A DNA stretch of 64,000 bases, taken from the NCBI GenBank assembly GCA_009781425.1, contig WQYC01000008.1, forward strand, positions 1 through 64,000, written 5' to 3'. Every line of letters begins with the position of its first letter. Positions within the stretch are counted from its first letter, which is position 1. A program made the position numbers and the translations under genes. The stretch comes from Oscillospiraceae bacterium. GTDB taxonomy: Bacteria; Bacillota; Clostridia; Oscillospirales; Ruminococcaceae. The notes beneath the pieces are model-generated. The model was not told the DNA's origin, did no database searches, and worked only from the letters and a program-made list of their open reading frames with translations. Positions 35,369 to 43,991 of the stretch are shown here, in pieces.

Positions 35369-36292
35369 ATGTTATTAAATCTAACCGCAATGTGTCTGAT
35401 TATTTTCGGAATCTTTATAATTCTCGGACTTACTCCCGAAATAATCGGCAATGATTTGCTTCGCTTTCTGCACAAGGAAAAAAGCCTTAAACAGCAGATT
35501 CGTGAAGCGCAGGGTAAGGCAAAGAAATCCAAGCTGCAAGCCGCTTTGTCGGATATGTATAACGCGCTCAAGGCTACAGGCTCGGAAAACAAATTCGCTG
35601 TGTTGATTTCCGTTTCGGTTCTCGGCTTAGTCGCAGGTTGTCTTTTTGCCGCGATGATTGGCAATATTATTTTCGTGCCTGTGTTCGCTATGCTTTCGTT
35701 CATATTGCCTTACGGCTACGCAAAGGCATTAGCGGCGGCGTATAACAAGCAGTTATCGGAGGAGCTCGAAACCGCGCTGTCGATTATTACAACGTCATAT
35801 ATTTCAAACGACGATATTATCTACGCAATCGAGAGCAGTATTGACCACATAAGAGAGCCGGTGAAGAAGGTTTTCAAGGAATTCCTCGGAAAGACGCAGT
35901 TGATTAATTCCAACGTAAAGCTCGCTATTAGTCAGATGAAAAGCGGCATAAATAACGAGGTTTTCCGTGAATGGTGCGACAACCTAATCGAGTGTCAAGA
36001 CAACAACACGCTCAAGCATACTTTACAACCATTAACCGCCCGCCTTGCAGATATTCGCATAGTCAACGCTGAGCTTGCGGTTATGCTGTCGAGTCCGCGC
36101 CGTGAGTACATTACAATGGTCGTTATGATTTTAGCGAATATTCCGCTGTTGTATTTACTTAATAAGGACTGGTGCATGACGCTGTTTGAAACCTTCGCAG
36201 GTCAGCTTGTGCTTGGCATAACGGCTATGGTTTGCGTGATTACGGGGATTCTCTGCTACAAATACACACAGCCGATTGAGTTTAGAAGGTAG
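35369..36292 (+). CDS. TadB-like inner-membrane platform protein
   Basis: The 307-residue protein has an N-terminal membrane helix (NLTAMCLIIFGIFIILGL), two central helices (FAVLISVSVLGLVAGCLFAAMIGNIIFVPVFAMLSF), a cytoplasmic T2SSF-type helical domain (LSEELETALSIITTSYISNDDIIYAIESS) and two C-terminal helices. T2SSF proteins form the membrane rotor that TadA drives. The start ATG has GGAGG upstream. It is eight bases after tadA and nine bases before tadC, in one operon. Confidence 0.88.
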   Translation: MLLNLTAMCLIIFGIFIILGLTPEIIGNDLLRFLHKEKSLKQQIREAQGKAKKSKLQAALSDMYNALKATGSENKFAVLISVSVLGLVAGCLFAAMIGNIIFVPVFAMLSFILPYGYAKALAAAYNKQLSEELETALSIITTSYISNDDIIYAIESSIDHIREPVKKVFKEFLGKTQLINSNVKLAISQMKSGINNEVFREWCDNLIECQDNNTLKHTLQPLTARLADIRIVNAELAVMLSSPRREYITMVVMILANIPLLYLLNKDWCMTLFETFAGQLVLGITAMVCVITGILCYKYTQPIEFRR

Positions 36293-36300
36293 GTGGTAAT

Positions 36301-37188
36301 ATGACAAAAATTATTTATTTCGTGCTAACCATTGTCGGTATGCTGTTTGCAATAGGCATTTTTAATTTCCTGCTGATTGCGGTAAAGGCGCCTTCGATGA
36401 GGACTACGAAAACCATACGGCAGTTGGTTCTGCGGCGACAGAGCCGAAAAAAACACGCTCATAGCGCGGCAGAAGAAAGCATTTTGCAGTTTATTGCCCG
36501 TTTCGTGCGGATAAATCCCTATAAAAGAACTATGTTAGAGGAAGAGCTCAAGGTCGCAGGAATCGCAAAAACCCCCGAAGCGTATATAGCAGGCGCGGTT
36601 TACGCGTTTCTGAAATTTGCACTTCTCGCCCTGCCTTTCCTCTTTATTTTCCCTTTGCTATCAATTCCGCTTTTGATTCTCGCGGCTCTGAAATTCGCAC
36701 AGGAACGGCAGAAAACCACCGACAGAATCAAGGAAAAGCGAAAACAAATTGAGCTTGATTTACCGCGTTTCGTGTATACGATTGTGAACGAGCTTAAAAG
36801 CAATCACGATGTAATAAGTATCCTCAGCCGCCACAAGGACAGCTTCTCGCCGGAATTCGCAAGTGAAATAACTATTACGATTGCGGATATGCGTTCGGGG
36901 AATTATCAGGCGGCTTTACAGCGGTTTGAAGGCAGAATCGGAAGTACGAATTTGTCGGAGGTAATACGCGGACTGATTGAAATGGTAAAAGGCAATAAGA
37001 CCAATGTTTACTGGGAAACGCTCGCTATTCGCTTTTCGGAGCTGCAAAAACAGGCTCTGCGTAACGAAGCGCAGAAAGTACCGCCGAGAGTGCGGAAGCT
37101 TTCGTTCAGTCTGCTTGTTTGTCTTATGTTGATTTATGGGGTGGTGCTGGTTTATCAAATTGTTGATAATATCGCTATACTATTCTAA
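36301..37188 (+). CDS. TadC-like inner-membrane platform protein
   Basis: The 295-residue protein has an N-terminal helix (IIYFVLTIVGMLFAIGIFNFLLIAV), a central hydrophobic pair (FALLALPFLFIFPLLSIPLLILAALKF), a T2SSF cytoplasmic domain (QIELDLPRFVYTIVNELKSNHDVISILSRHKD) and a C-terminal helix (LSFSLLVCLMLIYGVVLVYQIV). It is the second platform subunit of the Tad motor. GGTGG precedes the ATG. Its end borders the promoter of a toxin-antitoxin cassette, which interrupts the pilus operon. Confidence 0.87.
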   Translation: MTKIIYFVLTIVGMLFAIGIFNFLLIAVKAPSMRTTKTIRQLVLRRQSRKKHAHSAAEESILQFIARFVRINPYKRTMLEEELKVAGIAKTPEAYIAGAVYAFLKFALLALPFLFIFPLLSIPLLILAALKFAQERQKTTDRIKEKRKQIELDLPRFVYTIVNELKSNHDVISILSRHKDSFSPEFASEITITIADMRSGNYQAALQRFEGRIGSTNLSEVIRGLIEMVKGNKTNVYWETLAIRFSELQKQALRNEAQKVPPRVRKLSFSLLVCLMLIYGVVLVYQIVDNIAILF

Positions 37189-37211
37189 TGTTCTAATATT
37201 TTGAAAAGCTA

Positions 37212-37240
37212 TTGACATTTTCGCCGAAACATGGTAAAAT
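37212..37240 (+). promoter_or_regulatory. Promoter of the VapBC-type cassette
   Basis: TTGACA, 17-base spacer, TAAAAT, 43 bases before the antitoxin ATG. Confidence 0.85.
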
Positions 37241-37282
37241 AAGCTACACAAGCACGTTTGTGACGGATTGGGGGGTATTGTA

Positions 37283-37516
37283 ATGGAATATATTAGTAAA
37301 ATGATAGGTAGCGCGGCATTAGACGGCATTTTTGAAATCCCGCCTATGCTCCGCAACAGAACGGTTCAAGTTATTGTTCTGCCTGTGAATAGCGAAGTCG
37401 CCGAAGAACCAAAACGTAAAATTAACTTTGATTTTCTCAAAGATAAAGTCCCGCCGCTGCCGGACAGCTTTTTTGACCCGCTGCCGGAGGAGGAATTACA
37501 AGCATGGGGACTGTAA
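37283..37516 (+). CDS. VapB-like antitoxin
   Basis: The start is ATG 37283 (MEYISKMIGSAALDGIFEIP), with GGGGGG upstream; the track start five codons earlier is less well placed. The 77-residue product has a short N-terminal DNA-binding-like part (FEIPPMLRNRTVQVIVLPV) and an acidic/proline-rich C-terminal tail (FLKDKVPPLPDSFFDPLPEEEL) of the kind that wraps a PIN toxin. It overlaps the toxin gene by 13 bases. Own promoter. Confidence 0.82.
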   Translation: MEYISKMIGSAALDGIFEIPPMLRNRTVQVIVLPVNSEVAEEPKRKINFDFLKDKVPPLPDSFFDPLPEEELQAWGL

Positions 37517-37902
37517 AATACCTGCTTGACACACAAGTTTTTCTTTGGACGGCTCGTGAAAGTGTGAAGTTAAGCGATTCTGTTAAAAAGGCAATGCAAG
37601 ATGAGAATTCTAAAATTTTCGTATCGCCTGTAACTGCGTATGAAATCATGAACAAGCATCGCATAGGCAAGCTGCCCGAATATGCATATGTTGCGGAAAA
37701 CTATCTTGAAATATTTCATAATCTCGGAGCAGAGGAGCTGTTGATAAGCACGAAGCATTTGCACTTTGCAGGGAAATTTGAATGGTCGCACCGTGACCCG
37801 TTCGACAGAATGTTAGCGGCACAGGCTTTCACCGAAAACATGACTTTGATTTCAAGTGACCCCGCTTTTAAAGAACTTCCGTGGGTATCACGTTTGTGGT
37901 AA
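37504..37902 (+). CDS. VapC-like PIN-domain toxin
   Basis: The 132-residue PIN protein has acidic residues in the usual places: Asp in YLLDTQVFLW, Glu in VSPVTAYEIMNKH, Asp in HRDPFDRMLAAQA and Asp in LISSDPAFK. These coordinate magnesium for site-specific RNA cleavage, typically of tRNA or rRNA. The DPFDRMLAAQA form is characteristic of the VapC group paired with short non-AbrB antitoxins. It forms a cassette with the upstream gene inserted between tadC and the pseudopilin genes. It probably stabilises the element. Confidence 0.93.
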   Translation: MGTVKYLLDTQVFLWTARESVKLSDSVKKAMQDENSKIFVSPVTAYEIMNKHRIGKLPEYAYVAENYLEIFHNLGAEELLISTKHLHFAGKFEWSHRDPFDRMLAAQAFTENMTLISSDPAFKELPWVSRLW

Positions 37903-37942
37903 AAAACCTGTTAAGCTTAACTGAAAAACAACATAATAATTT

Positions 37943-37977
37943 AAAGCAATCGCTACTTTTTGTGCGGTTGCTTTTTC
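37943..37977 (+). terminator. Terminator-like hairpin between VapC and the TadE-like gene
   Basis: AAAGCAATCGC-tactttttgt-GCGGTTGCTTT with a T-tract. The ribosome binding site GAAAGGAG follows within ten bases and the next start is at 37998, so downstream genes need read-through. Confidence 0.8.
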
Positions 37978-37997
37978 ATTTTTGAAAGGAGAAAATC

Positions 37998-38429
37998 ATG
38001 CTCGAAAAAAGGCAGAAAAAGCGGCGGATTTACTACATTTTACGCCGCGCAAAATCCAAAAAAGGCGAAGGCTACATAGATGTTGTAGTGCTTACAATCG
38101 TTTCCATGCTCGTGCTTTGCACGCTGCTCGCAGTCGCGCCTGTATTTATCGCGAAAATGAACCTTGATACTTATGCGAACGAGCTGTCGCGTGAAGCGGA
38201 AATTTCGGGACGTGTAGGCGCGGAAACCACGCAAAGGCTTGACCGTTTGAACGAAATCAAGGGCTTAAACCCCGACGTGGCGTGGGACAGAATCGGGCGG
38301 ATTCAAATAGGTCAGGACGTTACGGTGACGGTTTCGACAGTGGTGGATATAGGGTTTTTTAGCTTTGTAGCTATACCGATTACACTTACGTCAACTGCGA
38401 CGGGAACCTCGGAGGTGCTTTGGAAGTGA
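37998..38429 (+). CDS. TadE-like pseudopilin
   Basis: The 143-residue protein has a basic N-terminus, then SKKGEGYIDVVVLTIVSMLVLCTLLAVAPVF, a Gly-Glu-Gly start of a single hydrophobic helix as in TadE/F pseudopilins, and a small extracellular beta domain (QIGQDVTVTVSTVVDIGFF). It is a probable substrate of the prepilin peptidase at 32020. It matches the layout of short TadE-like proteins known from clostridial conjugative elements. It overlaps the next gene by a four-base GTGA. Confidence 0.82.
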   Translation: MLEKRQKKRRIYYILRRAKSKKGEGYIDVVVLTIVSMLVLCTLLAVAPVFIAKMNLDTYANELSREAEISGRVGAETTQRLDRLNEIKGLNPDVAWDRIGRIQIGQDVTVTVSTVVDIGFFSFVAIPITLTSTATGTSEVLWK

Positions 38430-38944
38430 AAAAAATTATTAACAGACTGCGGCAGAAGGACGGCGTAAGCTGTCCGTTTGTCGTTTGTATTGTGCTGGTA
38501 CTGCTGATTATTACGCTCGGAATATGCGAGGTAATACGTGTGAATATCATCAGCGCGAATATCCGCAATAAGTTTCAGGCGGTGATAATCTCGGAAACCA
38601 CAGACAATTTCGTGAATATGTATCAGCCGCTCCGTGACGGATATGCAGGAAGCCACCAAAACAGCGGCTCCGGCTGGCAGCAGAGCACGTTGACGTCACG
38701 AAACAGGATTCAAAGCAAGCTGAATGAGCATTTCAATAATGCCGAAGCAGGTCAGCTTATAATCAGCAACGTCAGCTTTACCACGCACAGCGCGCCGATT
38801 GCGCCGTATGACGCAAACAGCGCGTTGCAATTCAATGTACGGGGTCAGGTGGAGGTAGTAATCCCATTCAGATTCCTATGGCGGAATCTGCCGCCGATGC
38901 GGTTAACTGTCGATGTAAATTCCACTTGGCGGCAGTTATTTTAA
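38426..38944 (+). CDS. TadE/TadF-like pseudopilin, second copy
   Basis: GTG 38426 is chosen because GGAGG lies ten bases before it; the track TTG at 38420 is only four bases from that site. The 172-residue product has an N-terminal helix (CPFVVCIVLVLLIITLGICEVI) and an extracellular domain ending with FRFLWRNLPPMRLTVDVNSTWRQLF. It is the second pseudopilin of the Tad set and is translationally coupled to the first. The second Tad-like segment is separated from tadC only by the VapBC cassette. Confidence 0.78.
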   Translation: MKKIINRLRQKDGVSCPFVVCIVLVLLIITLGICEVIRVNIISANIRNKFQAVIISETTDNFVNMYQPLRDGYAGSHQNSGSGWQQSTLTSRNRIQSKLNEHFNNAEAGQLIISNVSFTTHSAPIAPYDANSALQFNVRGQVEVVIPFRFLWRNLPPMRLTVDVNSTWRQLF

Positions 38945-38964
38945 ACGATTAAAATTCTATCAAC

Positions 38965-38993
38965 AACGCTTGCTTTGCAAGCGTTTATTTTTT
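38965..38993 (+). terminator. Terminator-like hairpin before the 39015 gene
   Basis: AACGCTTGC-ttt-GCAAGCGTT followed by TATTTTTTT. The next ribosome binding site starts about ten bases later. Confidence 0.85.
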
Positions 38994-39014
38994 ACAATGA
39001 AAGGAAAAACCACT

Positions 39015-39524
39015 ATGAACACAGAAAAAACAAACACCAAAACAAGAGCCCCTGCTTCCCAAAACCGATATATGCAGGAATGGAAGAATTTCTACTTCTT
39101 CCTGTGCGGCGAAGAAGCGAAGCAGTCGGCTACACAACTGCTGATTGACCGTGATTATTTACTGCCCACCGAGCAGCCAAATCAAGAGAAAATCACCTCC
39201 GAGGCGCGCTATTTCGCAGCTTCGCTTGCCGAACGGCTCAAAGGCAACAGAAACGCGCGCAGATTTGGGCTGAGCGGAATCGCAGAAAATATCGGAACGC
39301 TGACCGCACTGCAGGATTTATCGCTGCTCTACTTCTATATCGGCAATCTTTACGGCTCGGTACTTTGGCGGATGCCGTATAACCTGCAGCGTTTGGCTGT
39401 AAATCACGACGCGCTCGGTATGTATCTGAACGTGTTTGCGGATACGTTTACAGAATGTGCAAATAAAGAAGAACCGGAAGCAGATACAGGCGAACAGGAA
39501 GGACAGCTTTATGAAGAGAATTAA
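39015..39524 (+). CDS. Soluble element protein of unknown function
   Basis: The start is ATG 39015 (MNTEKTNTKTRAPASQNRYM) behind GAAAGGAAA; the track start is 15 codons too early and lies inside the hairpin. The 169-residue product is mostly helical (EWKNFYFFLCGEEAKQSATQLLID, ARYFAASLAERLKGNRNARRFGLSGIAENIG), with an acidic C-terminal tail. No membrane helix and no recognised family. It overlaps the VirB2-like gene by 14 bases, so it belongs to the transfer module. Confidence 0.65.
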   Translation: MNTEKTNTKTRAPASQNRYMQEWKNFYFFLCGEEAKQSATQLLIDRDYLLPTEQPNQEKITSEARYFAASLAERLKGNRNARRFGLSGIAENIGTLTALQDLSLLYFYIGNLYGSVLWRMPYNLQRLAVNHDALGMYLNVFADTFTECANKEEPEADTGEQEGQLYEEN

Positions 39525-39864
39525 GGCAATAAAAACGAAAAGAATTGCCCTTGTCTGCTATGTCTGCCTTATCGCCTTCGCCGCGCTTTCGATTCCCGCC
39601 TATGCAATTGAGGACGTATTCACCGCCGCAAACAGGATTATACGCGAGGTGTATACAGGAATCGCGGGGCTTTCCACAGTTCTCGCAGGGCTTATGACCA
39701 CGGTAGCCGTAATCGGTGCGAAGATGTCAAACAATCAGCATAAGTCAGACCAGGCTTGGGATTGGCTCAAAAGAATCTGGATTGCATGGGCAATTATCAA
39801 CGGCATAGGTGCGTTTATCGCATACATAGTTCCGCTGTTCAGCGGACTCAATACCCTCGGATAA
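39511..39864 (+). CDS. VirB2/TrbC-like conjugative pilin candidate
   Basis: The start is ATG 39511 (MKRIKAIKTKRIALVCYV) with GGAAGGA upstream. The 117-residue product has a signal-like first helix ending in FAALSIPAYAIED and two more hydrophobic stretches (IAGLSTVLAGLMTTVAVIGAKM, IWIAWAIINGIGAFIAYIVPLF). This three-helix layout and position directly before a VirB6-like gene match VirB2-type subunits of Gram-positive type IV secretion systems. Confidence 0.75.
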   Translation: MKRIKAIKTKRIALVCYVCLIAFAALSIPAYAIEDVFTAANRIIREVYTGIAGLSTVLAGLMTTVAVIGAKMSNNQHKSDQAWDWLKRIWIAWAIINGIGAFIAYIVPLFSGLNTLG

Positions 39865-39910
39865 GTAATGCAAAAATTAATAAAAGGAGGCGGTTACAAT
39901 AGTAAACAGC

Positions 39911-41734
39911 ATGATGCAGAGCTTGTTCCAGTGGTTTTACGGCTTATTCATAAACTGCATAACGTTCGTTGCGAATTCCGTGCTTGACGTTATGACAACG
40001 AGCTTAGTTTTTTTCGAGAAATACGCGCCTGCCGTCCTCGATTTATACGATGTTTTCACGGCGGTAGGCTGGGCGTTGCTTCTCGGAAATTTAGTATTTC
40101 AGGCAATGAAAGCGATGCTGGCGGGGCTCGGGTTTGAAACCGAGTCCCCCGCTTCACTTTTGGCAAGGACAGGAATCTACGGCTTTTTACTGCTCACAAG
40201 CAAGCCGATTTGCCTTTTCGGGTTAAGCCTCGGCGGGCAAATAATTGACCTGCTGAACGTACCGAGAAGCATCAAAATCACATCACCTGACGCAACGCTT
40301 TTTACATCACTTGGCGATTCAAGCTGGATAATGGTTATAATCATCGGGACTGTTATCGGCTTTCAGTTTATAAAGCTGTTCTTTGAAATAGGTGAGCGAT
40401 ACGTTATAGTCTGCATTTTGACGCTTCTCGCGCCGCTCGGCTTCTCGATGGGCGGCAGTAAGGCAACAAAGGACATCGCAACAGGATATATTCGTATGTT
40501 CGCTTCAATGATTATTATGATGATTCTGAATGTACTTTTTTTGAAGCTTACTTTAGATGTAATGTCAACTACCCCAACCTCAGCGACGGTTATTCCGTGG
40601 TGTATTTTAATAGTTGCACTTGTACGCACAGCGAGAAAAGCTGACAGCATAATTTCACGAATCGGCTTGAACCCTGCAATTACAGGCGACCCGCTAACAG
40701 GCAGAGGCGGCGCAATGGCATTAACACTGCTTGCGGCGCGTGCCTTGACAAGAAGCACGGCGGCGAAATCGAGAGCGGTTAGAGCAGGCGGCGCAGGAGG
40801 AGGCTCTGCGAGAAACGTAAATAGCAGAACGCAGGCGAATAATTCTTTTAATAATCAGTCGTCATTAAACGCTAACAACAATCAAAATAACGCGGCGGCT
40901 TTAGGTGGTGGCAGTAACAATACGCAAAACTCAAACAATCAGCAGAAATCAAGCACAGCTATGAGCAATAAAACCAATCAGGGAGGAAATGCTATGGAAA
41001 GCAAGCAAAGCACAGCGCCGAAGGCTTCTACGCAGATTAATTCAAACAGATTCGGCGACAGTAATTTATCGAGCAAAAACAGTAATCCAGCAAATATGCA
41101 AAGCAGCGCAAAAACGCAGAGCGGTGTTAATAATGCGAGTTCAAGCAACGCAAATAGCGCGAATTCAAGTAATGCCGCTAATTCTCCGTCATCTTCGCCG
41201 AAAACGTCTGTGAATTCAATGTCGAAGCAGAGTAGCACTGTTAACGGCGGCAAAAACCCCGGTTCTTCTGCGGCTATGAGTAAAAACCCGCAGACTGCCG
41301 TTAATAATGGCAAAAACACCGCCGGTTCTGCGAATCCGGGAACGAAAGCGCAGTCTACTGCACAAGGTGGCGGAAAGCCGCAAAGCGGAAGCAATTCTCA
41401 AAGCGCAAAACACCCCCAAGGTGGCAATTCTCCGCAAGGCGCAAATCCCCCGCAAGGCAGTAGCTGCCCCCAGGGCAAAAACGCTAAAGCTCAGAGAATC
41501 GCCGAAAAGCTTAGAGCTAATGGTAATCCGCCTGCCGCAAGCGCCGCTAAGAATCAGCAAGCTTCCGTGAATAATGGCAAAAACCCCTTCCCACAAGCCG
41601 CGAGTCCGGTCAGAACGTCACAGCCTGCCGTTAAGGAAGGCAAAAACGACGCGAAAGCGGTTGACGTAAACGAAAGCGTGCCGTCTGCGGCAGTGGAAAA
41701 TAACAATAACAGCGAGGTGAATAATAATGGCTAA
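39911..41734 (+). CDS. VirB6/TrbL-like channel protein with Asn/Ser-rich tail
   Basis: The 607-residue protein has an N-terminal half with six to seven membrane helices (FINCITFVANSVLDVMTTSL, VFTAVGWALLLGNLVFQAM, SSWIMVIIIGTVIGFQFIKLFFEIG, MIIMMILNVLFLKLTL). From about residue 295 it is low-complexity, rich in Asn, Ser, Gln, Ala and Lys. VirB6-like proteins form the inner-membrane channel. AAAGGAGG lies 20 bases before ATG 39911, which is too far; an in-frame ATA at 39899 has the right spacing, so a non-standard start four codons upstream is possible. It overlaps the next gene by eight bases. Confidence 0.83.
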   Translation: MMQSLFQWFYGLFINCITFVANSVLDVMTTSLVFFEKYAPAVLDLYDVFTAVGWALLLGNLVFQAMKAMLAGLGFETESPASLLARTGIYGFLLLTSKPICLFGLSLGGQIIDLLNVPRSIKITSPDATLFTSLGDSSWIMVIIIGTVIGFQFIKLFFEIGERYVIVCILTLLAPLGFSMGGSKATKDIATGYIRMFASMIIMMILNVLFLKLTLDVMSTTPTSATVIPWCILIVALVRTARKADSIISRIGLNPAITGDPLTGRGGAMALTLLAARALTRSTAAKSRAVRAGGAGGGSARNVNSRTQANNSFNNQSSLNANNNQNNAAALGGGSNNTQNSNNQQKSSTAMSNKTNQGGNAMESKQSTAPKASTQINSNRFGDSNLSSKNSNPANMQSSAKTQSGVNNASSSNANSANSSNAANSPSSSPKTSVNSMSKQSSTVNGGKNPGSSAAMSKNPQTAVNNGKNTAGSANPGTKAQSTAQGGGKPQSGSNSQSAKHPQGGNSPQGANPPQGSSCPQGKNAKAQRIAEKLRANGNPPAASAAKNQQASVNNGKNPFPQAASPVRTSQPAVKEGKNDAKAVDVNESVPSAAVENNNNSEVNNNG

Positions 41735-42869
41735 AAAGAGCGGACTTCAAACTGCGGTCAACACGGCGCATCATGCCCACGCAATCCGAAAAATTATCAA
41801 GGGCGCAATGATGGGCGGGGTGAAAGGCGCGGCAGTACAAGCAGTGAAAAATTATTGGTTCAAAATAGCGGGAATCGCTTTTGTTTTAATTATAATCCCC
41901 GTGGTTTTCTTTCTAAGCCTGCCTGCGATTATCTTCGGTTCGCTTTTCTCGTCCGGGCAAACGGCGGAGGAATTAGTTGAAGTCTATTACGGCGATTACA
42001 GATGGTATGCTACCCAACATCAGTCAATAATAGAAAAAACATTTTGGGATACCTTCGAGGATTTTGATTATGACGATGATTCGCATACTAACATATCGGG
42101 AAGTATAAAAGAACAGGGCTCAGTAATGGACAGGAACTGGTTTGTCGCGATTCATGCCGTTTACTTAGAAAACGCAATGCCTACATACAATGAAATATGG
42201 GATTTCTCCCGAAACCTGTTTGAAACTCGGATTACAGAAGCGGAAACAGGAAGAAAAACCCATCAGATTCCGCCTTGCCCGGAGACGGGCGAAGAAAGAC
42301 CGCTCTACAGCGTAATTTCCGTAACACGAACAATGGAAATAATCTACATAGACCAGTATAGATTAATGGAGATTTTAGGCTTCGGAAGTGATGAAATCGA
42401 ATGGGCGGAGCTGATTTATTCGACTATTACGGGGACGGATATAGAAAGCGGCGGAGCTTTAATTGAGGGAATTAAGCTTATAAATCCCCTCCCGATTAGG
42501 TGGCAGAGTGCGGTGACTTCTAACTTTGGAAACCGAGTAGACCCGATTGACGGCAGTGCGGATTATCACACGGGTATCGACCTCAAAGCACCCGAAGGCA
42601 CGGACATAAAGGCGGTCATGGACGGCGAGGTTGTTTCTGTCGTTTTCGGCGAAACAGGCTACGGCTATCTTGTGAAAATCGACCACGGGGACGGAATTGA
42701 AACGCTCTACGCTCATTGCAGTGCGATTTATGTTACCGAGAAACAGGAAGTGACGCAGGGTGAAATTATCGCGGCTGTCGGGAATACAGGTAAATCTACC
42801 GGCAATCATCTGCATTTTGAAATCAGAGTAAACGGTAAGGCAATAAATCCGCGTCCATATCTAAATTAA
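41727..42869 (+). CDS. Membrane-anchored M23 peptidoglycan hydrolase of the transfer apparatus
   Basis: The 380-residue protein has an N-terminal cytoplasmic part, one membrane helix (IAGIAFVLIIIPVVFFLSLPAIIF), an intermediate domain, and a C-terminal LytM/M23 peptidase with zinc ligands in YHTGIDLKAPEG (H and D) and NHLHFEIRVNG (HxH). It opens the cell wall for the conjugation channel, the job VirB1 does in Gram-negative systems. It overlaps the VirB6-like gene and precedes the PrgI/VirB3-like gene. Confidence 0.9.
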   Translation: MAKKSGLQTAVNTAHHAHAIRKIIKGAMMGGVKGAAVQAVKNYWFKIAGIAFVLIIIPVVFFLSLPAIIFGSLFSSGQTAEELVEVYYGDYRWYATQHQSIIEKTFWDTFEDFDYDDDSHTNISGSIKEQGSVMDRNWFVAIHAVYLENAMPTYNEIWDFSRNLFETRITEAETGRKTHQIPPCPETGEERPLYSVISVTRTMEIIYIDQYRLMEILGFGSDEIEWAELIYSTITGTDIESGGALIEGIKLINPLPIRWQSAVTSNFGNRVDPIDGSADYHTGIDLKAPEGTDIKAVMDGEVVSVVFGETGYGYLVKIDHGDGIETLYAHCSAIYVTEKQEVTQGEIIAAVGNTGKSTGNHLHFEIRVNGKAINPRPYLN

Positions 42870-42890
42870 ACTAAAGAAAGGAATTTTATT

Positions 42891-43178
42891 ATGGAACCCA
42901 GCATTGTATATATCCCCGTTAATTACACCGAAGCGGGGAAAATACTCGGCTTGTTTGAGCTGAGGAATCTTGTCGAAGCGGTTATTCTTTGCGTACCTCT
43001 GTTGTTTTTCACGCTTTTTTGTCTGCCGTTTTCAATTACTGCGAACATTGTCCTGACGGCGATTTTTGTCGTGCCGACAGGCGGGTTTGCGCTGATTGGC
43101 ATACATGATTACAGCTTAATTAACTTTATCAGAGTGTACCGGAGGTGGCGGAAAAGCAAGGCGGTGCTTGAATTTTAA
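42891..43178 (+). CDS. PrgI/VirB3-like membrane protein
   Basis: The 95-residue protein has two adjacent membrane helices (AVILCVPLLFFTLFCLPF and ITANIVLTAIFVVPTGGFALIGI) and a basic C-terminal end (RVYRRWRKSKAVLEF). This is the size and plan of PrgI/VirB3-type proteins that sit next to VirB4 ATPases. Here the VirB4 gene comes after the inserted HEPN/MNT cassette. GAAAGGAA precedes the ATG. Confidence 0.8.
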   Translation: MEPSIVYIPVNYTEAGKILGLFELRNLVEAVILCVPLLFFTLFCLPFSITANIVLTAIFVVPTGGFALIGIHDYSLINFIRVYRRWRKSKAVLEF

Positions 43179-43186
43179 TCGGATTG

Positions 43187-43216
43187 TTGACAAACAAGCA
43201 TTAAGTGTGATATACT
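43187..43216 (+). promoter_or_regulatory. Promoter of the HEPN/MNT cassette
   Basis: TTGACA, 18-base spacer, TATACT, 22 bases before the MNT start. Confidence 0.82.
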
Positions 43217-43238
43217 ATGAACGAAGGGCGGTGATTTC

Positions 43239-43580
43239 ATGTGTACTCAAAGTCAATTACAGACTATACTTTCAACGATAAAACGGGAAGCCGAGAATAT
43301 TTTCGGCGATAAGCTCGTTGACGTTATTTTGTATGGCTCGTATGCCCGCGGTGATAACAATGAGGATTCTGATATTGACGTGATGATAAAGGTTGACATT
43401 GAAAAAGTAGAATTTTCAAAGTACAGATGGAAAATAAGCGAAGTTATGAGCAATTTATCATTGGAACATGATATTTTAGTTTCAACCCATTTGCAAGATA
43501 AATATACTTTTGAAAAATATAAAAGTGCAGTACCTTTTTATCAGAATGTTATTAACGAGGGGGTATCGGCATATGCTTGA
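43239..43580 (+). CDS. Minimal nucleotidyltransferase (MNT) antitoxin
   Basis: The 113-residue protein has the polymerase-beta-type motif YGSYARGDNNEDSDIDVMIKV (GSxxRG...SDID). In HEPN/MNT modules this protein silences its partner, often by adding AMP to the HEPN toxin. It overlaps the HEPN gene by eight bases (ATGCTTGA). It is carried with its own promoter between the VirB3-like and VirB4 genes. Confidence 0.9.
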   Translation: MCTQSQLQTILSTIKREAENIFGDKLVDVILYGSYARGDNNEDSDIDVMIKVDIEKVEFSKYRWKISEVMSNLSLEHDILVSTHLQDKYTFEKYKSAVPFYQNVINEGVSAYA

Positions 43581-43971
43581 TAAAGAAAAACAAGATTTAT
43601 CTAAGTATAGGTTAAGCACCGCATTAGACTTGTTAGAAGTTTCAAAGGTAAATATTGATGTTGATGCGAAGTCATCAGTCAATCGTTCTTATTATGCAAT
43701 ATATACCGCGATGAGGGCTGTTCTCGCGCTTGATGGTTATGACGCTAAGAAACACTCAGGAATTATATCCGAATTCCGAAAGCTATATATTAAAACAAGT
43801 GTTTTTGATGTAAGATTCTCTGTAATAATCCATGATTTATTCACCATAAGAAATGAATGCGATTATGAGGATTTTTACATTGTTTCAAAAGAGGATGCCA
43901 GAACGCAACTGACAAATGCCGAAGAATTCGTACACGCAATTAACAATTATCTAACCGAAAAATTTAATTAA
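43573..43971 (+). CDS. HEPN-domain toxin (UPF0332-like)
   Basis: The start is ATG 43573 (MLDKEKQDLSKYRLSTAL), overlapping the MNT stop; the track start is 21 codons upstream without support. The 132-residue product has the helical HEPN pattern with SVNRSYYAIYTAMRAVLALDGYDAKKHSG and TIRNECDYEDFY. The RNase-type Rx4-6H motif is not clear: the arginine is followed by NECDY, as in the UPF0332 subgroup. An RNase activity is therefore likely by family only. It partners the MNT gene. Confidence 0.87.
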   Translation: MLDKEKQDLSKYRLSTALDLLEVSKVNIDVDAKSSVNRSYYAIYTAMRAVLALDGYDAKKHSGIISEFRKLYIKTSVFDVRFSVIIHDLFTIRNECDYEDFYIVSKEDARTQLTNAEEFVHAINNYLTEKFN

Positions 43972-43991
43972 CCCCGCATAATTTAACACAA

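Noticed and set aside
40363-41596. Long antisense and alternate-frame ORFs over the VirB6-like tail
   Set aside because: They are shadows of the low-complexity Asn/Ser-rich region, with biased residues and no ribosome binding sites.
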